Part shown: positions 1-8,985 of the stretch, piece after piece
Position numbering within the stretch: position 1 is the first letter of the stretch
Layout of the letters: each line of letters begins with the position of its first letter
NCBI RefSeq assembly: GCF_022898935.1
Contig: NZ_JALIRP010000009.1
Span: forward strand, 123,748 to 187,747
DNA: 64,000 nucleotides
Source: Paenibacillus mangrovi
GTDB lineage: Bacteria; Bacillota; Bacilli; Paenibacillales; Paenibacillaceae
Direction: 5' to 3'
Position numbers and translations under genes: made by a program
Notes under the pieces: model-generated
Databases searched by the model: none
The model's input: only the letters and a program-made list of their open reading frames with translations
What the model was told of the DNA's origin: nothing

Positions 1-1394
1 GGATACAGCGCGTGTCCAACGAATATCGCCTTTCCGGCTTCAGGATTAAATACGTTTGGACTGACGATAACGAGTCCCACGGAGCTAATCAGACCAACCA
101 CCATAGCCCAGATCGCACCATTCGTATTAAATCGCTTCCAGAAAATTGTATATAGAATAACAGGTAGGTTTGCACTCGCAGCAACGGCAAACGCTAGCGA
201 TACTAGGAATGCAACGTTAAGATTTTTAGCAAATAAGGCTAGAATAATGGAAATTATAGAAATTCCGATGGAAGCATAACGTGCCATACTGATCTGCTGT
301 TTCTCTGTCGCTTTCCCTTTTTTCAAGATTTGATTGTAGAAGTCGTGGGAGAAGGCAGCAGCGGCGGTAAGCACAAGTCCTGCTACAACGGCGAGAATGG
401 TCGCAAATGCTACAGCAGAAATAAATGCAAATAGCATATTGCCACCCAGTGCTTTTGCGAGCAGCGGAGCAGCCATGTTCCCTGCTTTATCCGCAACGGT
501 AATATCACCATTTCCAACGAAGGCAGCAGCGCCAAAACCTAAGAAAATCGTCATAACATAGAAAATACCGATAATCCAAGTTGCGTATACAACAGAGCTG
601 CGAGCTGTTTTCGCATTTTTAACCGTAAAGAAGCGGACAAGAATATGAGGGAGGCCTGCAGTTCCAAGTACTAATCCCATCGTCAAGGACAGTGTATCCA
701 GACCATCTTTATATTTAACACCAGGGTTAAGGAAATTCTCTTTGAGTGGCGTTGCTTCTTTGACATGATCGAACATGCCTGTGATGCTCCAGTTGAATTT
801 GTATAGCACGATAATCGAGATTAGAAGCGTTCCGCCCATAAGCAAAATTGCTTTGATAATCTGTACCCAGCTCGTTGCGTGCATTCCGCCAAAAGTAACG
901 TAGACTGTCATGAGAACACCTACGATGATGACGGAGGTTGAAAAATCAATCCCGAGAAGCAGCTTGATCAAAGCTCCTGCACCTACAAGCTGTGCAAGCA
1001 TATAGAAGATGGATATGGCAATAGTATTAAACGCAGCAAATCCGCGAATTTTTGCAGTTTTAAAGCGAACGGCAATCATATCCGCAAAAGTATATTTTCC
1101 TAAATTTCTTAAAGGTTCTGCGACTAAAAAAAGTACGACTAAGTAAGCAACAAGGAATCCGATACTGTAGAAAAATCCATCAAATCCTGCTAACGCAATC
1201 GATCCCGCAATTCCTAAGAACGAAGCCGCTGACATATAGTCTCCGGCAATCGCCATCCCGTTCTGCCATCCGGTCAATCCGCCTCCAGCAGTATAGAATT
1301 CGCTTGCAGATTTATTTTTTTTCGAAGCCCAGTATGTAATGACGAGTGTCAAGGCAACGATGACTAAAAACATAATAAATGCAGCAGTGTTCAT
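1..1394 (-). CDS. actP: Cation/acetate symporter (ActP-like, sodium:solute symporter family), 3' end outside window
   Basis: Reading the complement from an ATG at 1394 gives an uninterrupted hydrophobic protein of more than 460 residues that runs off the left edge. It starts MNTAAFIMFLVIVAL and carries SSS-family features: the SASEFYTAGGGLTGWQNG segment after the first helix, then GDYMSAASFLGIAG, and further membrane helices containing VTFGGMHATSWVQ. This is typical of ActP, which imports acetate or short carboxylates with sodium. Only the C-terminal tail is missing. The start codon overlaps the stop of the upstream DUF485 gene by four bases (ATGA), so the two are translationally coupled, the usual yjcH-actP arrangement. 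Substrate assignment is by family similarity. Confidence 0.9.
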   Translation of the reverse strand, partial: MNTAAFIMFLVIVALTLVITYWASKKNKSASEFYTAGGGLTGWQNGMAIAGDYMSAASFLGIAGSIALAGFDGFFYSIGFLVAYLVVLFLVAEPLRNLGKYTFADMIAVRFKTAKIRGFAAFNTIAISIFYMLAQLVGAGALIKLLLGIDFSTSVIIVGVLMTVYVTFGGMHATSWVQIIKAILLMGGTLLISIIVLYKFNWSITGMFDHVKEATPLKENFLNPGVKYKDGLDTLSLTMGLVLGTAGLPHILVRFFTVKNAKTARSSVVYATWIIGIFYVMTIFLGFGAAAFVGNGDITVADKAGNMAAPLLAKALGGNMLFAFISAVAFATILAVVAGLVLTAAAAFSHDFYNQILKKGKATEKQQISMARYASIGISIISIILALFAKNLNVAFLVSLAFAVAASANLPVILYTIFWKRFNTNGAIWAMVVGLISSVGLVIVSPNVFNPEAGKAIFVGHALY

Positions 1395-1738
1395 AGCGAC
1401 CTCTCTTTCTCAGCTACAATTTGGTCGGAAATTCTATCGAATTTAGTAGCTTTTTTGTAGTAGATCATACAAAATGCCCAGGTCATGATAAATTGCAGAA
1501 AGGCAAAGACCCAAGCCCATGTAATACTGCCGTAAAAGGAATGATTCAAGATGTTAGTGTAGGATGTAAGGATCGGTAGGGCGAAATAGAAGCAAAGGAA
1601 GAAGATTGTTAGAGGAATAATGAATGTTTTCTTTGTTCGAATCAGCTTTCTGAAGTTATCTGACTTCGCAATTGATGAGTATTGTTCGGGAGTTAATTCC
1701 TGCCTCGCACGATCGGCGGTTAACTTTTTTTTTGCCAT
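1391..1738 (-). CDS. DUF485 family membrane protein (YjcH-like)
   Basis: A protein of about 115 residues with two hydrophobic segments (around residues 40-60 and 70-90) and a charged tail, matching the DUF485/YjcH family that is almost always encoded just before ActP-type symporters. The ATG at 1738 (MAKKKLTADRARQEL) is preferred because a GAGAGGG ribosome binding site lies eight bases upstream. A TTG at 1744 is in frame but too close to that site. It overlaps the symporter gene by ATGA. Its function is thought to be accessory to transport, but the sequence itself shows no catalytic motif. Confidence 0.85.
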   Translation of the reverse strand: MAKKKLTADRARQELTPEQYSSIAKSDNFRKLIRTKKTFIIPLTIFFLCFYFALPILTSYTNILNHSFYGSITWAWVFAFLQFIMTWAFCMIYYKKATKFDRISDQIVAEKERSL

Positions 1739-1782
1739 CAGCAATCCCTCTCATTCAATTAATATACCTGCATAGTACAAAA

Positions 1783-1797
1783 ACGAAGCGCTTTCAA
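1783..1797 (-). promoter_or_regulatory. Candidate cre (CcpA) site upstream of the acetate symporter operon
   Basis: The complement reads TTGAAAGCGCTTCGT, which fits the Gram-positive catabolite response element consensus WTGNAANCGNWNNCW with one mismatch near the end. It lies about 45 bases upstream of the DUF485 start and overlaps a possible TTGAAA -35 element. Repression by CcpA in the presence of glucose would make sense for acetate uptake. Assignment is by motif only. Confidence 0.4.
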
Positions 1798-1910
1798 AAC
1801 ATGCCGTACAATTGTAAGTGGCCACCACCTTCAACGCAAATATGTACAATTTGTGAAAAAAACAATTCGAAAATATTATACAATAATGTTTAAAGTTGTA
1901 AAGATATAAA

Positions 1911-2984
1911 TTGTTTGTATTTTTTAATCGTCCGAAGCTGACCTTGAAGCAGGAGCTGTACATGGGCAATTTCAAAAAGCTGCTGACCGGCGAATTGGAT
2001 CATAAGCAGTTCGAACTCAAGTTTCAGGAGGAAGCGGAAGATCAGAAAGACCCTTCGCGGGTGCTGCTTCATCAAGCTCTGCAGACTGGAGATCCGGAGG
2101 AGTGGCAGGATCTGATGCTGCTGCTCGTGGACAAAATGATGGCGGACACGACGTATGAACGGGATACGGTCATTACGTTCGTACGCGGACAATACTACCG
2201 GCCGACCAAGGCGAGGAATGAGGAAGCCGAGGAGACAGGGAATGACGAAGTGTTCGGGCATCCGTTCATTCTATGCAGCGTGAACTCTACGGAGAAGCAG
2301 CGGAAGGCGCTCTTGTTCGACTATGTGGAGAGAGAGTTTAAGTACAATATCATTGTAGATCCGATCATCAAGCTCAGCACACCGGAGCAAGGGTTCTTTT
2401 ATCCCAGCGTGACGGACAATTATTCCGACGTGAACCGGGTTCTATATGCTACGGGGAAATCGAATGATCCGAATGAGCATTTCATCTCCGAGGTCTTGAA
2501 TGCGGAACGGTCTGTGACGGCACTGGAAGAGAGAGAGATCTTTGAAGACATCGTGAAGGAAGTGGCGGGCGAACAGCTGGACTCCGCCACGATCGCACAC
2601 GTGTACGAGGAGATCCATCACGTGATCGAATCCCACCAGGATGAGGAAGAACCCGCGAAGCTGGATTATACCGATGTGGAGCGCGTGCTGACCGCAAGCG
2701 GGATAGACAATGTAACAAAGGAAGCCGTGGAACGGGCGTTCGAGACCATCGTTGACGATAAGAACTATGAACTGAAGGCGAACAGCGTTATCCCTAAATT
2801 CACGTCAAAATCGATCAAGATCGATACCAAGGTAGCCACGATTACGATCAGTCCACAGGATTTAAGGTATATTAAACAGGTGAGCTTTCAAGGCAAACGC
2901 TGCATTATGATTGAGGTTGACGAAGATGCCGTCATTGAGGGCTTTACGCTGAGCACAGAGACGTTACTGGAAAAAGCGGATTGA
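1911..2984 (+). pseudogene. DUF4317 family protein, missing its N-terminus
   Basis: The frame matches the DUF4317 family over most of its length, from about LYMGNFKKLLTGELDHKQFE to the end at residue 357. Family members as remembered are longer and begin with a conserved segment (roughly 50-60 residues) that leads into this GNFKKLLTG block; it is absent here. The reading frame opens with MFVFFNRPKLTLKQ, encoded by AT-rich intergenic-like DNA, from a TTG without a good ribosome binding site; an internal ATG at about 1962 is possible. This suggests a 5' deletion or a recombination junction near 1915-1930. The rest of the frame is intact, so a shortened protein could still be made. Function of the family is unknown. 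Confidence 0.65.
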
Positions 2985-3130
2985 AGCGTTAACAGCCTGC
3001 GAAATGATGGTTTTAATGAGGCTTTGAAATTGTTGGATTAATATATTACGCAACGATAAATCATACGACTATTCATTGAGAGAGGATGGAAGTGATTTTT
3101 TGTAAAATGGCTCACTTCTCCCTTTAAAGA

Positions 3131-3168
3131 AATCCCTTGCTTTCAGAAAGCAGGGGATTTTCTTTTTA
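3131..3168 (+). terminator. Rho-independent terminator
   Basis: A 13-bp stem (AATCCCTTGCTTT paired with AAAGCAGGGGATT, one G-U pair) with a CAG loop, followed by TTCTTTTT. It closes the DUF4317 transcription unit. Confidence 0.8.
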
Positions 3169-3264
3169 GAACGTATATTCGCTGACAAACGGCTGTTCAT
3201 AAAAAATTATACAATAAGAACATTATACAACGGTTAGAATATATAATTTTCGGGAGTGGTGGGC

Positions 3265-3618
3265 ATGGAACATCAGATTCATATTGCGATTACAGGTACA
3301 ACTCATTATTTTGGTACGAGCTTTTTGAAACCAGGGCAGGTCGTACACCTTGTAAAGGATCCCGAGAATCCGTATGACCAGGAAGCTATCAAGGCTGTAA
3401 TACCTCCAATCGGCAAGATCGGTTATATCGCCAATAGCATGCACACGGTGCCCAAAGGCTGCAGAAGCGCAGGACGGATTTATGATTCATTTGATCAGCA
3501 AATTTGTGGAGTGATCCGGTTTATTGTGAAGGATCTGGCTATTGTTGAGCTTGTGGAGAATATTGAGGGATTTTATATGATTCATCTGTCAGAGAGCGAT
3601 TCATTCCCACTAAGATAA
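3265..3618 (+). CDS. HIRAN domain-containing protein
   Basis: A 117-residue protein consisting of little more than a HIRAN domain: the beta-rich segment with GTTHYFGTSFLKPGQVVHLVK, then DPENPYDQEAIKA and GKIGYIANS, is the family hallmark. HIRAN domains bind DNA, including 3' ends and stalled fork structures, and in bacteria occur as stand-alone small proteins. The ATG at 3265 is chosen because GGGAG sits eight bases upstream; the in-frame GTG at 3256 is inside that site. It is monocistronic, with a hairpin terminator about 160 bases downstream. A role in DNA repair or damage recognition is inferred only from the family. Confidence 0.75.
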   Translation: MEHQIHIAITGTTHYFGTSFLKPGQVVHLVKDPENPYDQEAIKAVIPPIGKIGYIANSMHTVPKGCRSAGRIYDSFDQQICGVIRFIVKDLAIVELVENIEGFYMIHLSESDSFPLR

Positions 3619-3778
3619 GGACATTTCTCTCGTCTATCTTCCAGGTTGGGCGACCAATCTTACGCATCAGGGCAGCTACTACTTTTAGAAATATCTGTGA
3701 GACCTGTCTGCTCATTGATTGTATGTAGCATTTTTGCTTTCATATAATGGCGAATCATAGCGAACTTTAGCATATTTT

Positions 3779-3803
3779 GATCTTGTTGAAGATCGTTTTT
3801 TTA
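3779..3803 (+). terminator. Rho-independent terminator after the HIRAN gene
   Basis: GATCTT-GTTG-AAGATC hairpin followed by GTTTTTTTA. The rest of the 293-base gap between the HIRAN gene and the WYL regulator shows no gene. Confidence 0.65.
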
Positions 3804-3911
3804 TCATAATCGGGAAAAATACAATCGTTTTTAGTTCTATGGGAGGACACAGAGGGTGGCTGTCGAATGATGTATATATCAAAATGAAATTCGAAGTAGG
3901 AGAATAGAACT

Positions 3912-4868
3912 ATGTCTGACAAATTATTCAGATGGTTTAAAATAATTTACGCAATTCAAGCTAGGCCGGGAATAAATGCAAAGGAACTGGCCGACAGATG
4001 TGAAACGGATGAAAGAACGATATACCGTGATTTACGTTCACTAGATATATTAGCGCCGATTACGAACAACGGCTACGGTAAGGGGTATACGTTTGCGGGG
4101 AATTTTGCCATGTTTCCATTCAATTGGACACAGCAGGAAATGCTTGTATTTTCGATGCTGCCTTCCTTTGTCGACCAAAGTAATATGCCACCTGGGTTTG
4201 ACACTGCGTATGACAAGGTAATGGCGTCACATTTCAGGCAAAAGAGCCGAGATCAGGAAATTTTGAGGCATGTAACGGACATCATTCAGATGGGTTCCCC
4301 CGCTTACCGCGAGGATGCACCGAATTACCTGTTTCATGTTATTCAGGCGATTGTGGAAGAGAAGACAATCAATGCCGTATATCATACGCAGAACCGAAAT
4401 CAAGAAACTGAACGCGAAATTGATCCTTATTACCTCGTTCCTCGGGACCAACGTTTTTATTTGATCGGATACTGCCATCAGGCGCAAGATATACGCACTT
4501 TTCGGCTAAGTAGGTTCCGCTCAATGGAGATGACCAGCCGTACCTTTAATCGTGGAAGTTTCAATGTTAAGAATTACATGAAAAATACCTGGTCTATTGA
4601 AAGGGGTAATGAGCATATTCACTTCAAAGTGAAATTCTCGCCGGACGTAGCCCGTTACATAAAGGAAGAGGAGATGTTCGTGCGCCCAAGAATGACGGAT
4701 TTGCCTGACGGCAGCCTTCTATTCGAGGTCACATTGAACCATGACCGGGAATTTATCGCCTGGGTAAGCCAGTATGGTCCGGATGCAGAGATTTTGGCGC
4801 CGGTCTCTTATCGGAACATTATGAAAGAACGGCTAGAAAAGTGGATCAAACAGTATGAACAAGAATAG
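3912..4868 (+). CDS. WYL-domain transcriptional regulator (YafY type)
   Basis: A 318-residue protein of the typical HTH-WYL layout. Residues about 10-60 form a winged helix (GINAKELADRCETDERTIYRDLRSLD). The middle is an all-helical linker. The WYL domain around residues 150-220 includes INAVYHTQNR, EIDPYYLVPRDQRFYLIGYC and the RTFRLSRF motif. The C-terminal WCX extension follows (residues 230-318). Such proteins are ligand-responsive transcription factors, and in several defence loci they repress the neighbouring system. Here it sits on the left flank of the dpt/dnd island in the same direction as dptFGH, separated by a 466-base leader region, so a role in controlling the island is possible but not shown. 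The start is ATG with GTAGGAGAATAGAACT upstream. Confidence 0.9.
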   Translation: MSDKLFRWFKIIYAIQARPGINAKELADRCETDERTIYRDLRSLDILAPITNNGYGKGYTFAGNFAMFPFNWTQQEMLVFSMLPSFVDQSNMPPGFDTAYDKVMASHFRQKSRDQEILRHVTDIIQMGSPAYREDAPNYLFHVIQAIVEEKTINAVYHTQNRNQETEREIDPYYLVPRDQRFYLIGYCHQAQDIRTFRLSRFRSMEMTSRTFNRGSFNVKNYMKNTWSIERGNEHIHFKVKFSPDVARYIKEEEMFVRPRMTDLPDGSLLFEVTLNHDREFIAWVSQYGPDAEILAPVSYRNIMKERLEKWIKQYEQE

Positions 4869-4973
4869 GTGAACGGCACTATTGCGCCATTCCCAGCAGC
4901 TTCGCCAGTCGACTGAAAAGATGGTTCTCTACTAGCTCCTGTATGTATAGTTGAATCCTAGTCACTATCATAA

Positions 4974-5001
4974 GTGACATAAAATTCGAAAGGTATATAA
5001 T
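4974..5001 (+). promoter_or_regulatory. Promoter of the dptFGH operon
   Basis: -35 GTGACA (4974-4979) and -10 TATAAT (4996-5001) with a 16-base spacer, a near-consensus sigma-A promoter. Transcription would start near 5008, leaving a leader of about 325 bases before dptF. Confidence 0.65.
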
Positions 5002-5035
5002 AGGAGATATAACCCAAAGCGTTAAAGTGAAGACT

Positions 5036-5073
5036 GTTCATTAATTAAGGTGAACAACCTGAACGAGCGTTCG
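5036..5073 (+). promoter_or_regulatory. Operator-like cluster upstream of dptF: LexA-like box with four GAAC/GTTC motifs
   Basis: Two nested inverted repeats: TGTTCA-N10-TGAACA (5035-5056) and TGAACGAGCGTTCG (5060-5073). The second matches the CGAAC-N4-GTTCG form of the Bacillus-type LexA box at nine of ten fixed positions. A closely related palindrome lies in the dndB promoter. The same GAAC/GTTC core is the sequence known to be phosphorothioated by characterised DndABCDE systems in Escherichia and Salmonella. It lies downstream of the predicted start site, so roadblock repression would be the likely mode. Confidence 0.5.
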
Positions 5074-5079
5074 TTTACT

Positions 5080-5300
5080 AGGAAAGCATCATCCACGTTG
5101 CCGTGAAATCAATCGAGAAACGACAAATCTGGGATTAGGCTGCATAACCTGCTCGAAAGTACAATCCTGTGCTCGCTTAGAAACTAGGGAGAAGCTTAAG
5201 CGAATCTGGTCTATGTACAAAACTGAGGAAAGACATGACTGAAGGATAGTCCTTCGTTAGCTTTAAAACGTTTTACCTGGTGATTTTCGCTGTAAAAGTG
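5080..5300 (+). ncRNA. Candidate structured leader RNA of dptFGH
   Basis: No ORF with support lies in this 5' leader, but several pairings can be drawn: CACG-TTGC-CGTG (5094-5105); TCGAG 5113-5117 with CTCGA 5152-5156; GGATT 5132-5136 with AATCC 5163-5167, which crosses the former and makes an H-type pseudoknot; TCGCTTA 5173-5179 with TAAGCGA 5197-5203; GAAGGA-TAG-TCCTTC (5241-5255); TTTTAC with GTAAAA (5271-5297). It matches no riboswitch or RNA class that I recognise. Could be a regulatory leader, a separate small RNA or chance pairing. Confidence 0.4.
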
Positions 5301-5335
5301 TTGGAATGTGAAAAATGTAAGAGGGAGTAATAAAT

Positions 5336-7609
5336 ATGAGCAGCAGAACGTTAAAGGACATACTTCACTCCATATATCCGGAAGCAGCAAGAGAATATGA
5401 CCTAATAGAAAACTTGTTTTTTCAGGATAAAGGCAGTGCCGCAGTTAAAGCAAGGGCTTTTTTAGAATTGATTATTAATCAAGTTCTTGAGTATGAGAAG
5501 AAGAACATAAACATCCAATCCATTTATTATGCATCACTCGCAGACAAAATCAGTTATCTTGCTTCAGAAGGTTTTCTTGACCAAGAAATTCAGCTGGCAA
5601 TGAACTCGGTTCGAAAAATAGGAAACAAGGGAGCACATAACAGTTCAGATATTACATATCCTGATGTATTCTCTGCACATAAAAATGCTCATAAGGTTGC
5701 CGTATGGTTTATGGAACTCTATTCACCTGAACAGTTTGAGGCTCCGGAATACGATGAACCTAAGCCTCAATCCGATTTGAAGACCCCGGACATCGAATTG
5801 ATGGTTAAATCATATCTGAAAAAAAGTGGTTTGATTCAGGAACATCAATTAGTTGATGATGAAAAAACGAATAATGAAGAAGAGGCCTCTATTCTAAATA
5901 AAAATCTACCAGTCGGGGATAGTTATTTAATTAGAGAATTAAAGCGTCTTCAGGAGTCTTCTAAAGAAGCAGTAGAATCAGCCGGTTCTTTTTCCTATTA
6001 CAAGGAGTATCTACATGTTGATCGTGGTCCGCAACTGCAAGTGGAAAAGATGCTGGAGCGTAAATTTAATCAGCAAGGATCTAATCTTTTGTTAATATGC
6101 GGAAGCGTAGGAGATGGGAAATCTCACTTGCTTGCGTATTTGCGTTCCCGTCGTCCGGAATTAATTAAGGATTACACGATTATTAACGATGCAACCGAGA
6201 GTTACTCACCAGAGATGAATGCAATGGAAACGTTGGTAAGGGAACTTGAGGGTTTCAAAGATCAAAATTTAAGAACATCCAATAAAAGAGTTATATTGGC
6301 TATTAATATGGGGGTTCTTCATAATTTCATCTACGACCATAGTAATGAGGAGTTCAAAGAACTAGCTTTATTTATCGAAGAAAGTAATATATTCACTCAG
6401 GAACTTACACCGAATTTTACATCCGAACATTTTGATCTGGTCAGCTTTGGAGATTACCATCCATATCAACTAACCGCAGAGGGGCCCGTTTCTTCCTTTT
6501 ATAGTGAATTAATGAATAAAATTTTTATGAAGTCTGATATGAATCCGTTTTATTTGGCTCACCAGGAAGATGTGAAATCGAGTGTTTATACGATCGCTCA
6601 TTATAATTATGAATTCTTACAGATTGAACAAGTCCAACATAAAATTTTGGAACTTGTTATTGAGATTATCCTTAAATATAAATTGGTAATATCAGCGCGT
6701 TCTTTCTTGAATTTTATTGTCGATATAATAATGCCGGATCAGCCTGTAAGCATTGTGAAAATGGATGAATATGAAATTTTGGATAATATGACACCCAGTT
6801 TGTTATTCAACAGAGAGGATCGTTCTGTTCTTCTCAAATGGCTCCACGAGATTAGTCCGCTCAATCGAACTCGTTCTAAAGAAATCGACGAGCTGATTGT
6901 CTCTCTTCACTCCCTTCAGAATAAAAGAGATGTCATAAAAGAATATATTACCGATGAAACTGCAAATCGCTGGTTCCTTTCATTTTGGGAAGGGAACGAA
7001 GAGGTTGAACATCATGCATTTAATAGAGTTGTGGATGCCGTCATTCTAACTACTTATTTACAGAATAAGAAATTCTCTAACCAGACTAGTGACCAGGATT
7101 ATAAATTGTATACACAACGGCTTCACGGGTTCAATGTAAAAGATATGAACATCATCCGTGACATTTATAAAGAGACTACTAACGTAATTTATAAGTGGAA
7201 GGAAAGCCCTAGGGAGGATTTTATTTATATTACCCCTGTGCATGAAAAATATAGACTTGCTCAGAGAATGAAGCTTAAACCGAATATTAGTCATATCAAA
7301 ATGCAGAACGGTGAATCCCTGGAAATATTTAAGGATCGTATTAGGGTTACTTTTGATATCGGTGATTATACAAGTTATTTGGAAATTGATTTTACACTAT
7401 TTCAGTTATTCAGAAGAGTACTTGATGGATACAAACCGAATAAACAGGATGAGGAAGAAATGGTTCACTTTGTTGAGTTTATTGAGAAATTGATGCGTAG
7501 TGGAAAAAAGAAAAGTCAGCTCCTTATCCATTATATTCCTGATAACAAAATTTTCTATCTAAGCAAAGATGAATTTACTGGATACTTATTCACCGGGGGG
7601 AATATGTAG
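5336..7609 (+). CDS. dptF: DNA phosphorothioation-dependent restriction protein DptF
   Basis: A 757-residue protein. Residues about 15-120 form a DUF4145-like helical domain (FLELIINQVLEYEKKN, NSVRKIGNKGAHNS). A charged linker follows, then an ATPase domain with Walker A LLICGSVGDGKSHLL near residue 255. This architecture and the order F-G-H identify DptF (DndF), one of three proteins that attack DNA lacking phosphorothioate marks. The ATG is preceded by GAGGGAG at a good distance. Its stop overlaps the GTG start of dptG by one base. DptF is thought to work in a complex with DptG and DptH; its individual reaction is not settled. Confidence 0.9.
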   Translation: MSSRTLKDILHSIYPEAAREYDLIENLFFQDKGSAAVKARAFLELIINQVLEYEKKNINIQSIYYASLADKISYLASEGFLDQEIQLAMNSVRKIGNKGAHNSSDITYPDVFSAHKNAHKVAVWFMELYSPEQFEAPEYDEPKPQSDLKTPDIELMVKSYLKKSGLIQEHQLVDDEKTNNEEEASILNKNLPVGDSYLIRELKRLQESSKEAVESAGSFSYYKEYLHVDRGPQLQVEKMLERKFNQQGSNLLLICGSVGDGKSHLLAYLRSRRPELIKDYTIINDATESYSPEMNAMETLVRELEGFKDQNLRTSNKRVILAINMGVLHNFIYDHSNEEFKELALFIEESNIFTQELTPNFTSEHFDLVSFGDYHPYQLTAEGPVSSFYSELMNKIFMKSDMNPFYLAHQEDVKSSVYTIAHYNYEFLQIEQVQHKILELVIEIILKYKLVISARSFLNFIVDIIMPDQPVSIVKMDEYEILDNMTPSLLFNREDRSVLLKWLHEISPLNRTRSKEIDELIVSLHSLQNKRDVIKEYITDETANRWFLSFWEGNEEVEHHAFNRVVDAVILTTYLQNKKFSNQTSDQDYKLYTQRLHGFNVKDMNIIRDIYKETTNVIYKWKESPREDFIYITPVHEKYRLAQRMKLKPNISHIKMQNGESLEIFKDRIRVTFDIGDYTSYLEIDFTLFQLFRRVLDGYKPNKQDEEEMVHFVEFIEKLMRSGKKKSQLLIHYIPDNKIFYLSKDEFTGYLFTGGNM

Positions 7610-8985
7610 TGCCAATTTTAAAAATGGAGGAAATATCCACAAATTTAACAAAGAAGAAACCTCCTTCACATCATGAGGGAGATATAAATAAAGTTCTGCC
7701 GTTTGCTACAACCAAAAAATATGTAAAAGGAAGTTTTCAGCCGCTTCTGGGAGATTATGTCCGTAATATTACTCAGATCAATGTAAAAAAACAACGAAGT
7801 AGCTCACTTGATGCAATGGGAGTCGATCCTCTTATTTATAATATCGAAAAAAGCATTAACGCAGGAGATCAACTACAGCATGAGCTTGAAAGATTTCTGC
7901 AATATTATTTGTATGGAGAGAAAGAAGATATCAAGTTAATTCATCCTCATATATACAACTATCTGCAAGGAGCTGAATCAGACAATATATTCCGAAAAGT
8001 AGCGAAGTGCGCTTCTGATGTATTGGTTAATAATGATCAGCGAGTAGCAAATATCTTCAAAAATACAACTACAGAAGATGTACTATCTGAGCTTATTATC
8101 GGTGCGTTAAATCGTTCGACTCAAGAGCATTCTGCGGAGACTGTGTATCAATGCAAGCTGGAATTTTTGAATGAGTTGTATTGCGAAGATCTTATTTATA
8201 TAAGTTATCATCAAGATTATTTTATTAAGTCGCTGCCTACACTTACTCATTTTTATTTTTTTACTTACGTATGCCAGTTACTACTTAAATTCGAGCAGTT
8301 TGAAAAAGCTGATTACTCTTCTGCTACTCCTCTTTACTATGCTCTTGACTGGGAGGGGGTTATTTCTAAAAGAAGAAAAGCGGCAAGCGATTTGGAAGGT
8401 TTCAAAAGAATCAAGCAGAAGGCACCGCTTTTATTTCCTCATATTCATACAATGTCGCAGTTATGTACATTCACAGGAAATACAAGCAATAGCTTTTATA
8501 CGTATCCGGAACTTTTAGAACGTTTCACAGATTCAAAAGAAGAACAAGAGTATTTAGAGGATCTAAACAACTGGCTGAAGCAATATAGACATATTTTTGG
8601 TGAAAGAGTTAGTCTAAAAGAATCCGCAGGGGACCTTATTACCGCATTCCGTCTATTATTTGAAAGTATCAAAGAAGGGATGAATGAAGGGGCCCGGATC
8701 AGTTATGGTAACAGTATTGACAATATCGGATCCGAATTTTTAAGAATCAGAGGCAGCAGCGGAACCATTCTCATGCTGAATCACGAGATGTTACTTTTGT
8801 TGACCGCCATTTCTGTGAAGGATAAACGAATCCCTATTAATCAGCTGTTTACGGAATATGAAAAAAGAGGGGTCGCCCTAGACCGACATTCGAAGAAAGC
8901 TGTGCTTGAAATGCTAGACAATTTAAACTTCATTGATAAAAAAAGTGATAGCGGGGATGCTCAGTATGTCAAACCAATTTTATAA
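7609..8985 (+). CDS. dptG: DNA phosphorothioation-dependent restriction protein DptG
   Basis: A 458-residue, largely helical protein without recognisable catalytic motifs, as usual for DptG (DndG). It starts at GTG within TAGTG, sharing a base with the dptF stop, and its last codons overlap the beginning of dptH, so F, G and H are tightly coupled. The assignment rests mainly on position between DptF and DptH and on the size and general character expected of the family. DptG is required with F and H for restriction of unmodified DNA; the mechanism is unknown. Confidence 0.85.
   Translation: MPILKMEEISTNLTKKKPPSHHEGDINKVLPFATTKKYVKGSFQPLLGDYVRNITQINVKKQRSSSLDAMGVDPLIYNIEKSINAGDQLQHELERFLQYYLYGEKEDIKLIHPHIYNYLQGAESDNIFRKVAKCASDVLVNNDQRVANIFKNTTTEDVLSELIIGALNRSTQEHSAETVYQCKLEFLNELYCEDLIYISYHQDYFIKSLPTLTHFYFFTYVCQLLLKFEQFEKADYSSATPLYYALDWEGVISKRRKAASDLEGFKRIKQKAPLLFPHIHTMSQLCTFTGNTSNSFYTYPELLERFTDSKEEQEYLEDLNNWLKQYRHIFGERVSLKESAGDLITAFRLLFESIKEGMNEGARISYGNSIDNIGSEFLRIRGSSGTILMLNHEMLLLLTAISVKDKRIPINQLFTEYEKRGVALDRHSKKAVLEMLDNLNFIDKKSDSGDAQYVKPIL

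Noticed and set aside
2442..2718. Antisense open frames within the DUF4317 gene
   Set aside because: They lack ribosome binding sites and mirror the codon pattern of the strongly supported plus-strand frame.
5170..5260. Strings in the dptF leader that recall RNase P RNA (GAGGAAAG) or the P7 region of group I introns
   Set aside because: Only short matches; the rest of the conserved core of either RNA is absent, and each is found elsewhere as a much longer structure.
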